Below are positions 1-10,296 of a DNA stretch of 64,000 nt, piece by piece; positions within the stretch are counted from its first letter, which is position 1; every line of letters begins with the position of its first letter. The notes under the pieces are model-generated. The model worked only from the letters and a program-made list of their open reading frames with translations, had not been told where the DNA came from and searched no databases. Both the position numbers and the translations under genes were made by a program. Source of the stretch: Gloeopeniophorella convolvens (lineage: Eukaryota > Basidiomycota > Agaricomycetes > Russulales); contig WTXD01000017.1 of assembly GCA_022496205.1 (NCBI GenBank), positions 475,770 through 539,769 on the forward strand, given 5' to 3'.

Positions 1-475
1 CGGGCCCGACGATAAGCGCAGTGCTTGGTGGGAACAGCGACGGGTCGCCGGTGTGGTCGAAGTGGTGGTGCGACCAGATGATCGCGTTGATGGAAGTGAG
101 CGGGACGCCGGCGGCCGTGAGGATGTCGGGCACGTCCGCGGGAACCTCGATCATGGAGCCCGACGACTGGATGTCGTTGAGCCCTGGACCGCGCATGAGT
201 CCATGTCAGATGTATCAGAGATGGGCGGACGTACACTTATTTGGCAACTTCGTGGCGAACGCTTTCACAATGCCGAGATCGAACAGGATCTTCTGGCCTG
301 CCCTGTCATTCTCAATGAGAAAGCTGTACGAGGGCGCATCCATGACATCGTGGCCCGGTATGTGCGGCTGCACGAGAAGGTTTGCTGGGACGATGATGCG
401 CCCGGCGTTCAATATGGAGACGCGGACGGTAGTCCCTTGGAAGGCGGGGAGCGATAGCGAGAGGACGCCGGACAT
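1..475 (-). CDS. Metallo-beta-lactamase-fold hydrolase, copy 1 (3' part outside window)
   Basis: First of six related minus-strand genes. Exon 1 runs 475 to 235 and starts MSGVLSLSLPAFQ; a 51-bp intron (184-234, GTACGT donor) follows, and exon 2 starts at 183 and leaves the window at position 1. The visible part has no stop or frame break and contains the zinc-binding HxHxDH signature (SHHHFDHTGD). The family is metallo-beta-lactamase-like hydrolases; the layout resembles single-domain lactonases, but the substrate cannot be told from sequence. Its 5' end belongs to the same subtype (B) as copies 3, 4 and 6. A TATA-like TTATAAAG lies about 75 bases upstream (near 549 on the plus strand). The C-terminal ligands cannot be checked. 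Confidence 0.85.
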
Positions 476-1923
476 AATCCTAAGAGCGTGCAGAGTCGGG
501 CTATTATCGATGGCTTCGCGTTAAAGGGACCGCGAGCGACAGGCACTCTGGTTATAAAGGAGCAGGTTCGCGAAGTTGCCCAAAGTGAGGGTGGCCCGCT
601 GGGCGCAGCTGCGCGGGAGTTATGTCCACGCCATTGGAGGTTGGCTAGGTGCCATGGCATTCACCCTGCGTGTATACCGAGAGTTGAAATAGACCTGTAC
701 GACACTGGCTGAGCACGGCGGGCCCATCAGCGAGCGTTCGCACTGCCGCGCTGACGACGGGCAAAGACTCAGACGAAGAGCGTCGTGCTCTGTATGTTCA
801 TCTCGTTGAGAGTGAATAGTTGTATGAATTGCTACTCACGCTGGACGCACGAGTATTCCAAAGAAGGATTGCCTTGCTTGCAAGGCCATTCCCCGTTCAT
901 AATTGTTGCCAGGCGCTTGCTGGATCGCAAATAAGACCAAACATCGGTGTTTTTCGGTTTTCGGTTTATTTCGGCCCATCTCTATATCGCGCCTCGTGAA
1001 TCACGCGCTCGCCGTCTCATTCTTTTACAACGGTGACTCTAGTTAACTCTACCCCCAAGACTGACTTCCACCTTTGGTCACACAAAAATGACAACCCGTT
1101 TTGTCATGAATGCAGAACGATAGGTTAAGTCGTGCTCCGTTCCGCGCTTGGACTTCTGACTGGACCTACTTTCCGGACCCCTTCCCGATGTCTCCGCCCC
1201 TCGACTGCTCCCTCCCCGCTCGATTGCGTTTCCCCTGGTACCCGCACACCAAAACCGACACAAAGACCCGCCCTCACGAGAAGATGGTGCACAGCAAGAC
1301 TACGCAATCGGAGATGCAGCAATTGTGGGTGCGTCATGCCTTTCGTACGTTCCTGTTGTACCCAGCATTTGATGCCCCAGTACCTGAAATCCTTTGTGAT
1401 TCCCCCATTGTAGGCATACTAAGGTTGCCTTATATTCATGTAGTATAAAATGTACTAAACACGGGCTCTGAATGTCAGCGCTTCACCACTCGTGGTTCCC
1501 CTTTCCCTTTGTACTCCTCTCACCTGTCCTTCCTCGGAATTCAACTTTATTCCACACCGCTGCACGCCCTCAATACATTCCAAGCTAGTATAACCTTCAC
1601 TCATTCCATGTTGGTCAGAAAAACATTGTCCTAAGTGACTAACAGAGAAGAATAGTGCTTCATTGAGTGATTGCAGTCGCTGCAGCGTTGCCTCGTTACG
1701 AATGCTACGGATATGATCAACTTCTGAGTCCAGGGATCCATTAACCTCACACATCTTTACACTTTTCATCATGTTGCAATCGGAAACCACGCACACAGCA
1801 CGCTTACTCGAGCCGTCCCCACTCCCTCCCCGAGTCCCTTCGCCGATGTTGTGCATGCGTGGTTCCGAGCGTGCGCGGCACCCAATCGCAGCAGTTTCAT
1901 TATGAACACTAAGTAGTGTAAAT
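476..1923. other. Spacer between MBL copies 1 and 2, no gene seen
   Basis: This spacer holds the promoter of copy 1 and one arm of a dispersed inverted repeat (868-983). After that is sequence without a convincing gene. The open frames here are short, lack family resemblance and have no sensible splice partners. The 3' half of MBL copy 2 that should end here is missing. Confidence 0.5.
868..983 (+). repeat. Dispersed inverted repeat, left arm
   Basis: This stretch matches the reverse complement of 5783-5893 over about 110 bases with roughly four in five bases equal by eye. Both arms start with the same self-complementary core, GCCTTGCTTGCAAGGC, and share the block CAGGCGCTTGCTG and an A/T-rich part around CAAACATCGGTG. 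The other MBL copies do not carry it, so it looks like a small element that inserted after the array formed. No coding potential. Confidence 0.65.
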
Positions 1924-1924
1924 T

Positions 1925-2867
1925 TGCGCGCGATGGCGTGCGCGCGCTCGAAGATAGCGCTCGGGGACACCGTCCTTGTGCCCCCGCGGGGCGCACCGAA
2001 TGGCGACGGTGCAATGCTCTCCGGCAGCGGTACGAGTGGCGTCGGCCGGAACTCTCCCGCGTGGTGCGCCGCGAGCGACTGGGTCCGGACAAAGGTCTAC
2101 TCATACTTAGTCACGTACAGTACTTACGTGAAACAATGCGCCGCGTCGCCCCCCAGCGGCACGAACTTGCCCGGTGACGTACGCGCAAGCGCCATCACGT
2201 GGTTTACGGTGTGGCTGAGCGCCTCGAGCACATATAGCCAGCCATCGCCGAACCAGTCGAGCGCGGGAAGGCCGCCGATCTCCTGCGTCGCCATGCCAGA
2301 GTCGAGCTCGCGCACTTCGCGACCTTCAAAGACGTCTTGCTGGGGTAACCTGGGTAGCGGTCCTTGCGCGACTTGACTCCAGGCCCGACGATGAGCGCGG
2401 TGCCCGGCGGAAAGAGCGACGGATCACCCGTGTGGTCGAAGTGGTGGTGCGACCGGATGATCGCATTGATAGAGGTGAGCGGGACGCCTACGCCTTTGAG
2501 AATGTCGGGGACGTCCGCCGGGGTCTCGGCCTTCAGTGCTTCAGCTCCCACGCCTCGAATTCAGCGATGGCTGGACCGCGCAAGAGCTCAGGGCAGGTCT
2601 GGCATGCGAGAGACGCGCGGGCGTACACTTCGGTGAGGACTTGTCGTAGAGCGTCTTCATGACCCCCAGATCAAACAGTAGCTTCTGTCCCACCCTGTCG
2701 TTCTCGATGAGAAAGCTGTAGGCTGGCACGTCCAAGATGTCGTGGCCTGGCATAGGCGGCTGCACGACAATTTTTTTCGGGATGACAATGCGCCCGGCGT
2801 TCAGGATGGAGACGCGGATGGTGGTTCCTTGGACGGCAGGGAGCACGAGAGAGGGTGAGCCGGACAT
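1925..2867 (-). pseudogene. Metallo-beta-lactamase-fold hydrolase, copy 2 (decayed)
   Basis: Exon 1 (from 2867, subtype A, starts MSGSPSLVLPAVQ) and the HHHFDH metal site in exon 2 are intact, but the rest is broken. After RYPGYP there is a net loss of about 22 bases relative to intact copies, shifting the frame near 2330-2345. A 64-bp insertion (2073-2136) interrupts the second metal site (LGGDAAH) and brings a stop. Homology ends at about 1925, just after the AIFERAHAIAR stretch, so about 95 C-terminal residues, including the last metal histidine, are missing. The neighbouring flank on the 5' side (2868-3980) is shared with copy 5. Confidence 0.85.
2065..2144. mobile_element. 64-bp insertion with 8-bp target duplication in MBL copy 2
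   Basis: TGCGCCGC occurs at 2065-2072 and again at 2137-2144, flanking 64 bases absent from the five sister copies. Removing the insert and one duplicate restores the sister sequence exactly at this place. Read on the gene's strand the insert contains GTAAGT and, about 45 bases later, CCCAG, that is, usable intron borders, although splicing them would not restore the frame. It may be the remnant of a small DNA transposon (8-bp duplications are typical of hAT elements) or an intron-like insert. Confidence 0.6.
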
Positions 2868-3980
2868 GGTCTCAAGGGTGGGTCAGACGAGTGCCGGATA
2901 GCTTGCTTATAACGGAACGATTGTCTTCCGTTACTAAGGTCGGCTTACAAAACAGCTCACACACCAGCAATAGAGAACTCGGGGTGCGAGCAGCAGGCAC
3001 TCCGAAATTATAAAGAAGCCTGGCGTCAAAGTGGGGTTCGCGAAGCTGCGTGAGGCGGGGGGCGGTGGCGCTGCTGAACGGCAGCTACAGGAGCTCGGGC
3101 CCGCTCCTCCGCAGGCGTGGCATCCACCCCGCGTGTATTCTGGGAGTTGAGATAAACATGCACCACTGGTACTGACTGGGCACGGTAGAGTCAGGTCGCG
3201 CTCACATTGCGCTCATGACGGGCCAGGGTTCAAACGAGCAGCATTGGAATCCGTATGTTCGTCTCGGCAGGGGATTTGGATTGCTACGAGTGCGCTGGAT
3301 GCATCAGCTCTCTGAAGAGGGGTATATCAGCTTTGAGTGGACCATGGGCCCATGTGACGACAACACTCAGTGGATGCGTACTTACTTGCTCGTTCCCTCC
3401 AGTCCAACTCCAGTCCGTTTGTTCGCTCGCGCAGACATCTCAGCACAACCCCGGCCTAGTATCAGAGGAATCCATCGCCACGTGAGGAGTCTGAGCAAGG
3501 TCCTATTAGGAAGTTGGCGGCGTGCTGGCAAGAACTACCAAGTGCTGAGGCTTTGTCGGCGTTTGGACTTCGGGCAAATATATATCCCGCAATCTCAGCG
3601 TTTGAGTTGTCTCGGGGGCGATTTTACTTCAGCCATCTTTAGTCGTTTACACTCGCGTTGCCTCAAGCTCCTCACTGCATCCAACAGTGATTGGACAATG
3701 AGCTACTGGACTTGGAGCTCCAATAGGATGCCACGACACTGAGCAAATGGACCGGCGTAGGAAAACGAGTGCAGCAGACCACTCAACAGCTCGTACCCGG
3801 ACTTAGTCGGTCATTGTGTGGCCTTCAAATTTCGGTGTTTGGGGACGCCTGGTGCGCGCTAGATGAAGCGAACATTGACGAAGCTACCAAGGCTGCAGCG
3901 GGGACCGAGGCTAGCGCGAGAGTCGGCTGGTGCATATTGATATGTAGTGTGTCAGTAGATCGAATTGTGTACATATTACA
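2868..3980. repeat. Duplicated 5' flank of MBL subtype A (block shared with 14511-15668)
   Basis: The flank upstream of copy 2 matches the flank upstream of copy 5 over about 1.1 kb with scattered differences: the TATA region (GCTTATAACGGAACGA), the block around GGTTCGCGAAGCTGCGTGAGG, CCACCCCGCGTGTATTCTG, and the distal part with GGTGCGCGCTAGATGAAGCG. Frames that look open here do not persist in the sister block, so I call no gene. The match stops near 3980 and 15668. Confidence 0.75.
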
Positions 3981-4902
3981 GACTAGGCAAGAGAGTATAC
4001 AGTCTCCGTTAGACCATTGCAAACGTCGACAACTCACTTTATCGACCGAATAGGGAATCAATCGCGCTAGCTAGTCCAGAAGGAGCGACTGGTTGAAATT
4101 TGACACAGCTCTTTGAGCATGACTCGGTACCGAAAGGTGATGCAAGTGCCTGTTCGGGTTACATAACAAAGGTTGCTGACCAAAAAAAAAGTTAACAAAG
4201 GTTGGAATCGCATACTCAATTACGTCGACAATCATCTCGCGTTAGCGCACCGTTGCAGCGTTCTGGACTCCTTTCGCTTTCTCTAAAACACATTCTACCG
4301 TCCTCCGACGTCACGTGTCATGATCGCCAGGATCAGGATTACAGATACTTGCGGGCGTACAGCAGCCCGATATCGTTCCAGTCAGCTACGGCGACTTCTC
4401 TGGACTCTTCAATACCTCCAATTGCCGTCCCAAGGCAGACGACGCTTGAGACAGCTTGTGCCGCGGCACCTCGAGACTTGCGGCAAACTTGTGGTGACAA
4501 CTCACACTTGCCAGACGTAAGTCGCGATAGAAATTGCTGGTCGCTGATACAGACGGTTGGCCTCTTGGCGGGTTGCGTGCCATCCCTTTCCAGGCCTCGG
4601 CCGGACCTTCGTATTCCCCGAGCAGCGCCAACCTAAGCGAAGCATATCGACTAGTACTTCGGTCTACCCTTCAGCATTCTGCTGACCGGATCCATGCTTT
4701 GTTCTGTCTCGGCTGTGTCACAGCACTGTCATTGGTCCAATGGCCTGTACCATGCACGACGCCCCACTGCTGCAGCTCTCGGGTCGTGAAGACTTGGGGG
4801 CTTCACCTTACTCCCTCATTGAACCTCGCTTGAGAATCACATGGCCGCCCAGTTATCTTATCCTCTGTCGGGTTGCGTAGCAGCCCGTTCGCTTTTCCAG
4901 GG
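3981..4902. other. Spacer, no gene recognised
   Basis: About 0.9 kb between the end of the subtype A flank and the promoter of the next small gene. It contains a run of nine A near 4182 and no frame with family resemblance or plausible introns. Confidence 0.4.
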
Positions 4903-4910
4903 TATAAATA
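4903..4910 (+). promoter_or_regulatory. TATA box of the small gene at 4985
   Basis: TATAAATA lies 75 bases before the ATG at 4985, in a pyrimidine-rich setting (CTTTTCCAGGG before, CCCCGCTCGAC after), the usual spacing for a fungal core promoter with a short leader. Confidence 0.6.
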
Positions 4911-4984
4911 CCCCGCTCGACGCACTGCTTGATCAACAGGTCCTCCCTCTCAGTGTACGGAAATCCCCCCTTCACAGTACAGCA

Positions 4985-5464
4985 ATGACGCACACCACCG
5001 AGGTCGGTACTGCCCACGATTGTAGTAGTGCGCCCTCGAACTCAGGACCCATCCTCGCAGAATCAGGCGAAGAAAGGTTCGACCGGTACTGGCAACTTGC
5101 TAGCAGGTACCGAGTCCAAGATTGAGGGGTCTGCAGAGTCTCTCGCCGATGTCTGTTCATTTGTTTTCACCCCAATTTCTCACCTGACCTCGTCTATCGG
5201 TACTTTCTGGGCATTGACAAACAGAAAATCGGCGACATATTGTTTGGCCAGACTGCTGAGTCGCAGAATAACAAGTCCCAGCCCGTCCAAGCCGATGAGT
5301 CCGAGGTCTATGTACCGACTACGAAAGGACGTCGCAGCGCAGCGCCAGGCGGTAAGGTAAGAGGTGTCACTGCTCTACGTAATGTATGTCCTAGGATGCT
5401 GACAGTCTCAAAGGACACGTATCATCGCAGTGCCGACAAGGATCCAAAGCCTGCCAAGGCCTGA
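4985..5464 (+). CDS. Small hydrophilic protein of unknown function (96 aa)
   Basis: A four-exon model: 4985-5002, 5061-5150, 5225-5356, 5414-5464. The last intron is clear (GTAAGA donor, GCTGAC branch-like motif, AAAG acceptor, phase 0); the first two have weak donors (GTCGGT, GTCTGT), so the N-terminal half is less certain. The protein starts MTHTTENQAKKG, has a Gly/Thr-rich stretch (STGTGNLLAGTESK), then an Asn/Gln/Lys-rich tail ending KDPKPAKA. It has no signal peptide or membrane segment. The composition recalls small CsbD-like or LEA-like fungal stress proteins, but I do not recognise a domain. It occurs once, between MBL copies 2 and 3, and is not part of the repeated unit. Confidence 0.5.
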
Positions 5465-5782
5465 AGCTGCTTAAACGAGGATACGTGTGAGTTTACAGCC
5501 CGCCGCCGCCCCCGTGTAAGATTGACTCAAAAGGCGATGACGCAGTTCAATGGGAAACGGACACTTCGCAGCTATTTAAGTTGTATGCAAACCTCCTCGC
5601 GTTGGGTTTTGTTTCATGTAGAGTAATGCGTCACTCGTCGTTTGCCAGGCCGCAGCCTGTTCTGGAGTATTGACGGGTCTTGCTGCATTGCTCCTATATC
5701 GTTGAATTTGATATCGTCGTTTCGACCTTGACTGAAAGTATGAAGACCGCGTGCGATTGGGCCACACGCAGTGCAATAGGGG

Positions 5783-5893
5783 TGAGGCGAAATAAACTGA
5801 AAACCGAAGGATCACCGATGTTTGTTTTTATTTGCAAACAGCAAGCGCCTGGCAGCAATTACGGGCGGGGTATGGCCTTGCAAGCAAGGCAAT
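5783..5893 (-). repeat. Dispersed inverted repeat, right arm
   Basis: Reverse-complement partner of 868-983. It lies about 90 bases beyond the stop codon of MBL copy 3, where the other copies have unrelated sequence. See the left arm for shared blocks. Confidence 0.65.
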
Positions 5894-5982
5894 TACAGAC
5901 ATGGCCCGGAGGGCAATCATCTTGATATCCTCCGCTCTGAGTGGGTCGTGCAGCAAAGCTGGATCTGCGCACACACGCACGA

Positions 5983-7161
5983 TCAGATCTTCGTCTGCTC
6001 GGACCCTTCCACAGCGACCTTGAAGTCCTTCAAGAACCGCCACCTCCCAACGCCCTTGGGCCCCGCCTCACCCTCCACCTCCCACCCATTCAGCTCAGCC
6101 CCAGGGTAAAACCCAAGCACGTCCAACAGACTCTGGTCGTGCGCAATGATAGTCAGCACATCCGGGCTCGCGTCAAACTCCTGGAGTGCCTGCAACGTGG
6201 CCTCATGCGCCGCGGTGTCTTCCACCATCTGCGGCGTCGCAGCCTCATAGAATGGCGTCGTGTGAAAGTCCGCGCCTGACGCCCGCGCCGCGACGTGTGC
6301 GTGCTCGAAGATAGCGCCCGGGCACACCGCCCCCGCGCTCCCGCGCGGTGCGTCAAACGGCGAAGGTGTGATGCTCCCGGGAAGTGGCACGAGTGGCGTT
6401 GGCCGGAACTCGCCTGCGTGTGCGCCGCGTCACCGCCGAGCAGCAGGAATTTGCCTGACGCCGTGCGTGCAAGCGCCATCACGTGGTTCGTCGTGTGCCC
6501 GAGCGCCTCGAGCACGTACAGCGAACCGTCGTTAAACCAGTCGAGCGCGGGAAGGCCGCCGATCTTCTGCGTCGCGGTGCTGAAGTCGAGCTCGCGCACT
6601 TCGCGGCCCGTAAAGGCATCTTGCAGCGTGAGCGCGTCTGGGTTCTGCGGGTAGCCTGGGTAACGGTCCTTGCGCGACTTGAAGCCGGGCCCGACGACGA
6701 GCGCAGCGCTTGATGGAAAGAGCGATGGGTCACCAGTATGGTCGAAGTGGTGGTGCGACCAGATAATTGCGTTGATGGATGTGAGCGGGACGCCGGCGGC
6801 TGTGAGGATGTCGGGCACATCCGCGGGAACCTCGATCTTGGAGCCCGACACTGGATGTCGTTGAGCCCTGGACCGCGCGTGAGTCCATGTCGGATGTGTC
6901 ATCACAGATGGGCGGACGTACACTTATTTGGTAACTTCGTGGCGAACGCTTTCACAATGCCGAGATCGAAGAGGATCTTCTGGCCTGCCCTGTCATTCTC
7001 AATGAGAAAGCTGTACGCGGGCGCATCCATGACATCGTGGCCCGGTATGTGCGGCTGCACGAGAAGGTTTGCTGGGACGATGATGCGCCAGCGTTCAATA
7101 TGGAGACGCGGACGGTGGTCCCTTGGAAGGCGGGGAGTGCGAGCGAAGGGGCACTGGACAT
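5983..7161 (-). pseudogene. Metallo-beta-lactamase-fold hydrolase, copy 3 (three single-base deletions)
   Basis: The full gene length is present (subtype B start MSSAPSLALPAFQ at 7161; C-terminal end at 5983), and metal motifs HHHFDH and IIAHD can be read, but three one-base losses relative to the sisters break the frame. One is in exon 1 after SILNAG (about 7090), one just after the exon 2 acceptor (about 6850), and one inside the second metal site, where GGCGCACCACGC became GGCGCACACGC (about 6410). Everything else is well preserved, so inactivation is recent or the losses are sequencing errors. The protein as read would lack a working active site. Confidence 0.8.
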
Positions 7162-8136
7162 GATCCTAAGAGCGTGAATCAGGCTAGCGCGGACGACAGA
7201 CTCACCGGTACTACTTATAGAGAGGCAGGGGTTCAAGGTGGCAGCGTCGGGCAGAGATCACGTATGGCGCTGGAGCGTGGGAGCGATAAGGGAAGCTCTG
7301 CGTGACGTTCGCCTCACATATATGTTGTGAGTCGACGTACATATAAGGCTTGCACCACTACTTACTGAGCACGGGCAAGGATTTGGGGTGGTGTTATTTC
7401 CTAAACTGACCTTATAAGTAATGGAAGACGGTCTTATCAGCTGGGGGAGGTGGTTCGGTCAGGAAGTGTGCTTGGTTCCGTGTGCTCGATGGCGACCCCA
7501 GTGGGTCGCTGGCTACTTATGTAGATGCAGCTTCCCGGGGTTCGCGGTTGACGTTGAAGCTAGGAAGACTTGAAGCGGTCACCGGCCGCGACGCGCGTGT
7601 GACGTTCAAGTTGCGCCGCGTCAAGAATGACTCAGCAGCTGGTCACGGGTTTGACCGGCGTTTGAACTTTGGTGGGGATATTCCCTGAATATTCCGCAAC
7701 TTCGGCGTTTGGAATCGGAATCCCCATGCCAAGCGGCTGTCTAGACGATGGCAAAGCCATCTTCAGTCGTGTTCACTCGCGTCGCCTCGATTAAATTCAC
7801 TGCGTCGCAGCAATTGAGCAACAAACACGCTAAATTCAAAGCTCCGATGAGATGTCAAGCAATAGCACTGGCTTAGAGAAACGAGTGCAGCTACGCGAGG
7901 ATGTAACCGTAGCGGGCTAGTATAGGTCGATGCAGCAAGCCATGGCACAACACGTCCTCATAAGCGCGCGTGTTCCTAACCACGACAGCGAACTTGACGA
8001 GAGTCGTATAGCCCCTAGCGTCCCAGTAGAACTAGATTACAGACGTAACCCGGCGGGCAATCATCATCATACTATCTTCTGCTCCGTGTCGTGCGACAAA
8101 GCTAGATCTGCCATGCGCGCGCATGCACGATCTCGA
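7162..8136. repeat. Spacer between MBL copies 3 and 4, made of duplicated flanks
   Basis: The part next to copy 3 (about 7162-7620) is its subtype B promoter region and resembles the flanks of copies 4 and 6: ACTACTTATAGAG TATA-like element, GGCGCTGGAGCGTGG block, and GGTGGGTCGCTGGCTACTTAT-like block. The part next to copy 4 (about 7620-8136) matches 12795-13326, the downstream flank of copy 5. No gene. Confidence 0.65.
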
Positions 8137-9320
8137 TCAGATCTTAGCCGTCTCCGACTCTTCCACAGCCGCCTTGAAATCCTTCAAAAACCGCCACCTC
8201 CCGGTGCCCTTGGGACCCGCCTCGCCCTCCACCTCCCACCCATTCAGTTCAGCCCCAGGGTAAAACCCAAGCACGTCCAAGAGAGTCTCATCGTGCGCGA
8301 TGATAGTCAACACGTCCGGGCTTGCATCCAAGTCCTTGAGCGCCTGCACCGTGACCTCGTTTGTTGCAGCATCTTCTACCATCTGCGGCGTCGCGGCCTC
8401 GTAGAACGGGGTCGTGCGGAAGTCCGCACCTGACGCACGCGCAACGACGTGCGCGCGCTCGAAGATAGCGCCAGGGCACACCGCCCCTGCGCTCCCGCGC
8501 AGCGCACCGAATGGCGACGGTGCGATGCTCTCGGGCAGTGGCACCAGTGGCGTCGGCCGGAACTCCCCCACGTGATGAGCCGCGTCGCCTCCCAGCAGCA
8601 CGAACTTGCCCGGCGACGTGCGCGCGAGCGCCATCACGTGGTTCGTCGTGTGCCCGAGCGCCTCGAGTACGTATAGTGAGCCGTCGTTGAACCAATCGAG
8701 CGCGGGAAGACCGCCGATTTTCTGCGTCGCGGTGCTGAAGTCGAGCTCGCGCACCTCGCGGCCCGTGAAGGCATCTTGCGGCGTGCGCGCGTCCGGGTTG
8801 TCCGGGTAGCCGGGGTAGCGGTCTTTGCTTGACTTAAAGCCGGGCCCGACAATGAGCGCAGTGGTTGGTGGGAATAGCGACGGGTCGCCGGTGTGGTCGA
8901 AGTGGCGGTGTGACCAGATGATGGCATTGATGGACGCGAGTGGGACGCCGGCGGCTGTGAGGATGTCGGGCACGTCTGCTGGGACCTCGATCTTGGCGCC
9001 TAATGACCGGATGTTGTTAAGCCCTGCGTCGCGCGTGAGCCCACTGGGTCGGACTAGCATCAGAGACGGACAGACATACACTTCGCCGGGGACTTCTCAG
9101 CGAATGCCTTAGCAATACCGAGATCGAACAGAATCTTCTGTCCTGTCCTGTCATTCTCGATGAGAAAGCTGTATGTGGGCCCATCCATGGTATTGTGGCC
9201 CGGTATGTGCGGCTGCACGATAAAGTTTGTCGGGAACACGGCACATCCGGCATTCAAGATGGAGATGCGGACGGTAGTCCCTTGGAAGGTCGGGAGCGAG
9301 AGCGAGGGGGTGCTGAACAT
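8137..9320 (-). CDS. Metallo-beta-lactamase-fold hydrolase, copy 4 (intact, 375 aa)
   Basis: Exon 1 is 9320-9080, exon 2 is 9023-8137, with a 56-bp phase-1 intron carrying a strong GTATGT donor; this join gives an uninterrupted 375-residue protein. Metal ligands expected for the fold are present: H119, H121, D123 and H124 in HRHFDH (the sisters have HHHFDH), H205 in GHTTNH, D227 in GGDAAH, and a late histidine in TIIAHDE. There is no signal peptide, so it probably acts in the cytosol. Known relatives hydrolyse lactones or thioesters; the substrate here is unknown. The C-terminal 250 residues are nearly identical to copy 5, whose exon 1 and promoter are of the other subtype, suggesting gene conversion. 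Confidence 0.9.
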
Positions 9321-9900
9321 GACCCTACGAGACTGAGTTAGACTGCTGTGGATGGCTTAGCAATGGAAGAGGTGCAAATGACAGAGGCTCCGGGTTACAC
9401 TCTGGTACTACTTATAGAGGCATGGAGTCAATTGACGGGGGCGTTGGGCAGCGATGTTATATACGGCGCTGGAGCGTGGCAGCGATTCGAGTTCAGACCG
9501 GTAGCTCTGCATAATGTGCACCCCGTCAGCTATTAAGTATGCTGCGAGTCGATGCATCAGACCTACAGGGCGACTGACTGAGCACGGGCAGGGGTTCGGC
9601 GAGATGAGTCAGTAGGGAGGTGTTCAATGAATTCCTCGAGCGCGGCCTCGGTGAGCCGCCGCCTACTTATGTGGACTCTGCAACTTCAACAGGTTGGGAT
9701 TGGCCCCAAGAGGGCGTCACTTGGCTAAGCTTGCCTGCCTCATTCATCGGCGCCAGTTCCTGCCTGCATGTAGGTTACCTGCACGGGGTCGCTTCTACAC
9801 TTCCCTCGTTTTAACGCGTGACGCGAGGAGTCTTGGTAAAGGCTGACGATGATGCGAAGAGGCTCGCGGGATGGATGCTACATGCGGAAGATAGTCATGG
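9321..9900. repeat. Duplicated 5' flank of MBL subtype B (shared with 16954-17530)
   Basis: Upstream of copies 4 and 6 the same blocks occur in the same order: a TATA-like element on the minus strand (plus-strand ACTACTTATAGAGG at about 9407), GGCGCTGGAGCGTGG at about 9469, GAGTCGATGCATCAGACCT, GAGCACGGGCAGG, a TCGAGCGCGGC block and CTTGGCTAAGCTTGCCTG. Part of this is also found before copy 3. Conservation of blocks at equal spacing makes them candidates for shared regulation. Confidence 0.65.
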
Positions 9901-10296
9901 GAGACAGGTAGTCTCTTTCCCGACGTCCGAGGAGAGGTTGTGTGAGCCGACGTCGGGGTGCGCCGTGAGCGGAGTCGAATTTCCACCCCAATTCCCACGC
10001 AAACCTCTCCTCAAAGGAGAGGTCTTGCCTGGGAATCTTTCGGATAAATTGACTCCGACTCGGCATACCGCGAAAGCGGCTCCCCCCTATCCCCCTCCCC
10101 CCAACTTTCTCGGCCTCTCCTACAAGGCCTGGGAACGAGACTACGGTTTATGCTATCTCCACGTTATCACAAGAGTAGTATTTCACCGTTGATGGGCACC
10201 CGACTATCACAACTACTGTACAGTACATGCGCGATCAGACCTTTCCCGGGTACCTTTCCAGCCTCCGATTCGGACTTGTGGGACCGGCAGGTGGCA

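Noticed and set aside
3215..3742. 175-residue frame upstream of MBL copy 2
   Set aside because: The homologous block at 14800-15450 does not keep this frame open, so it is not under coding constraint.
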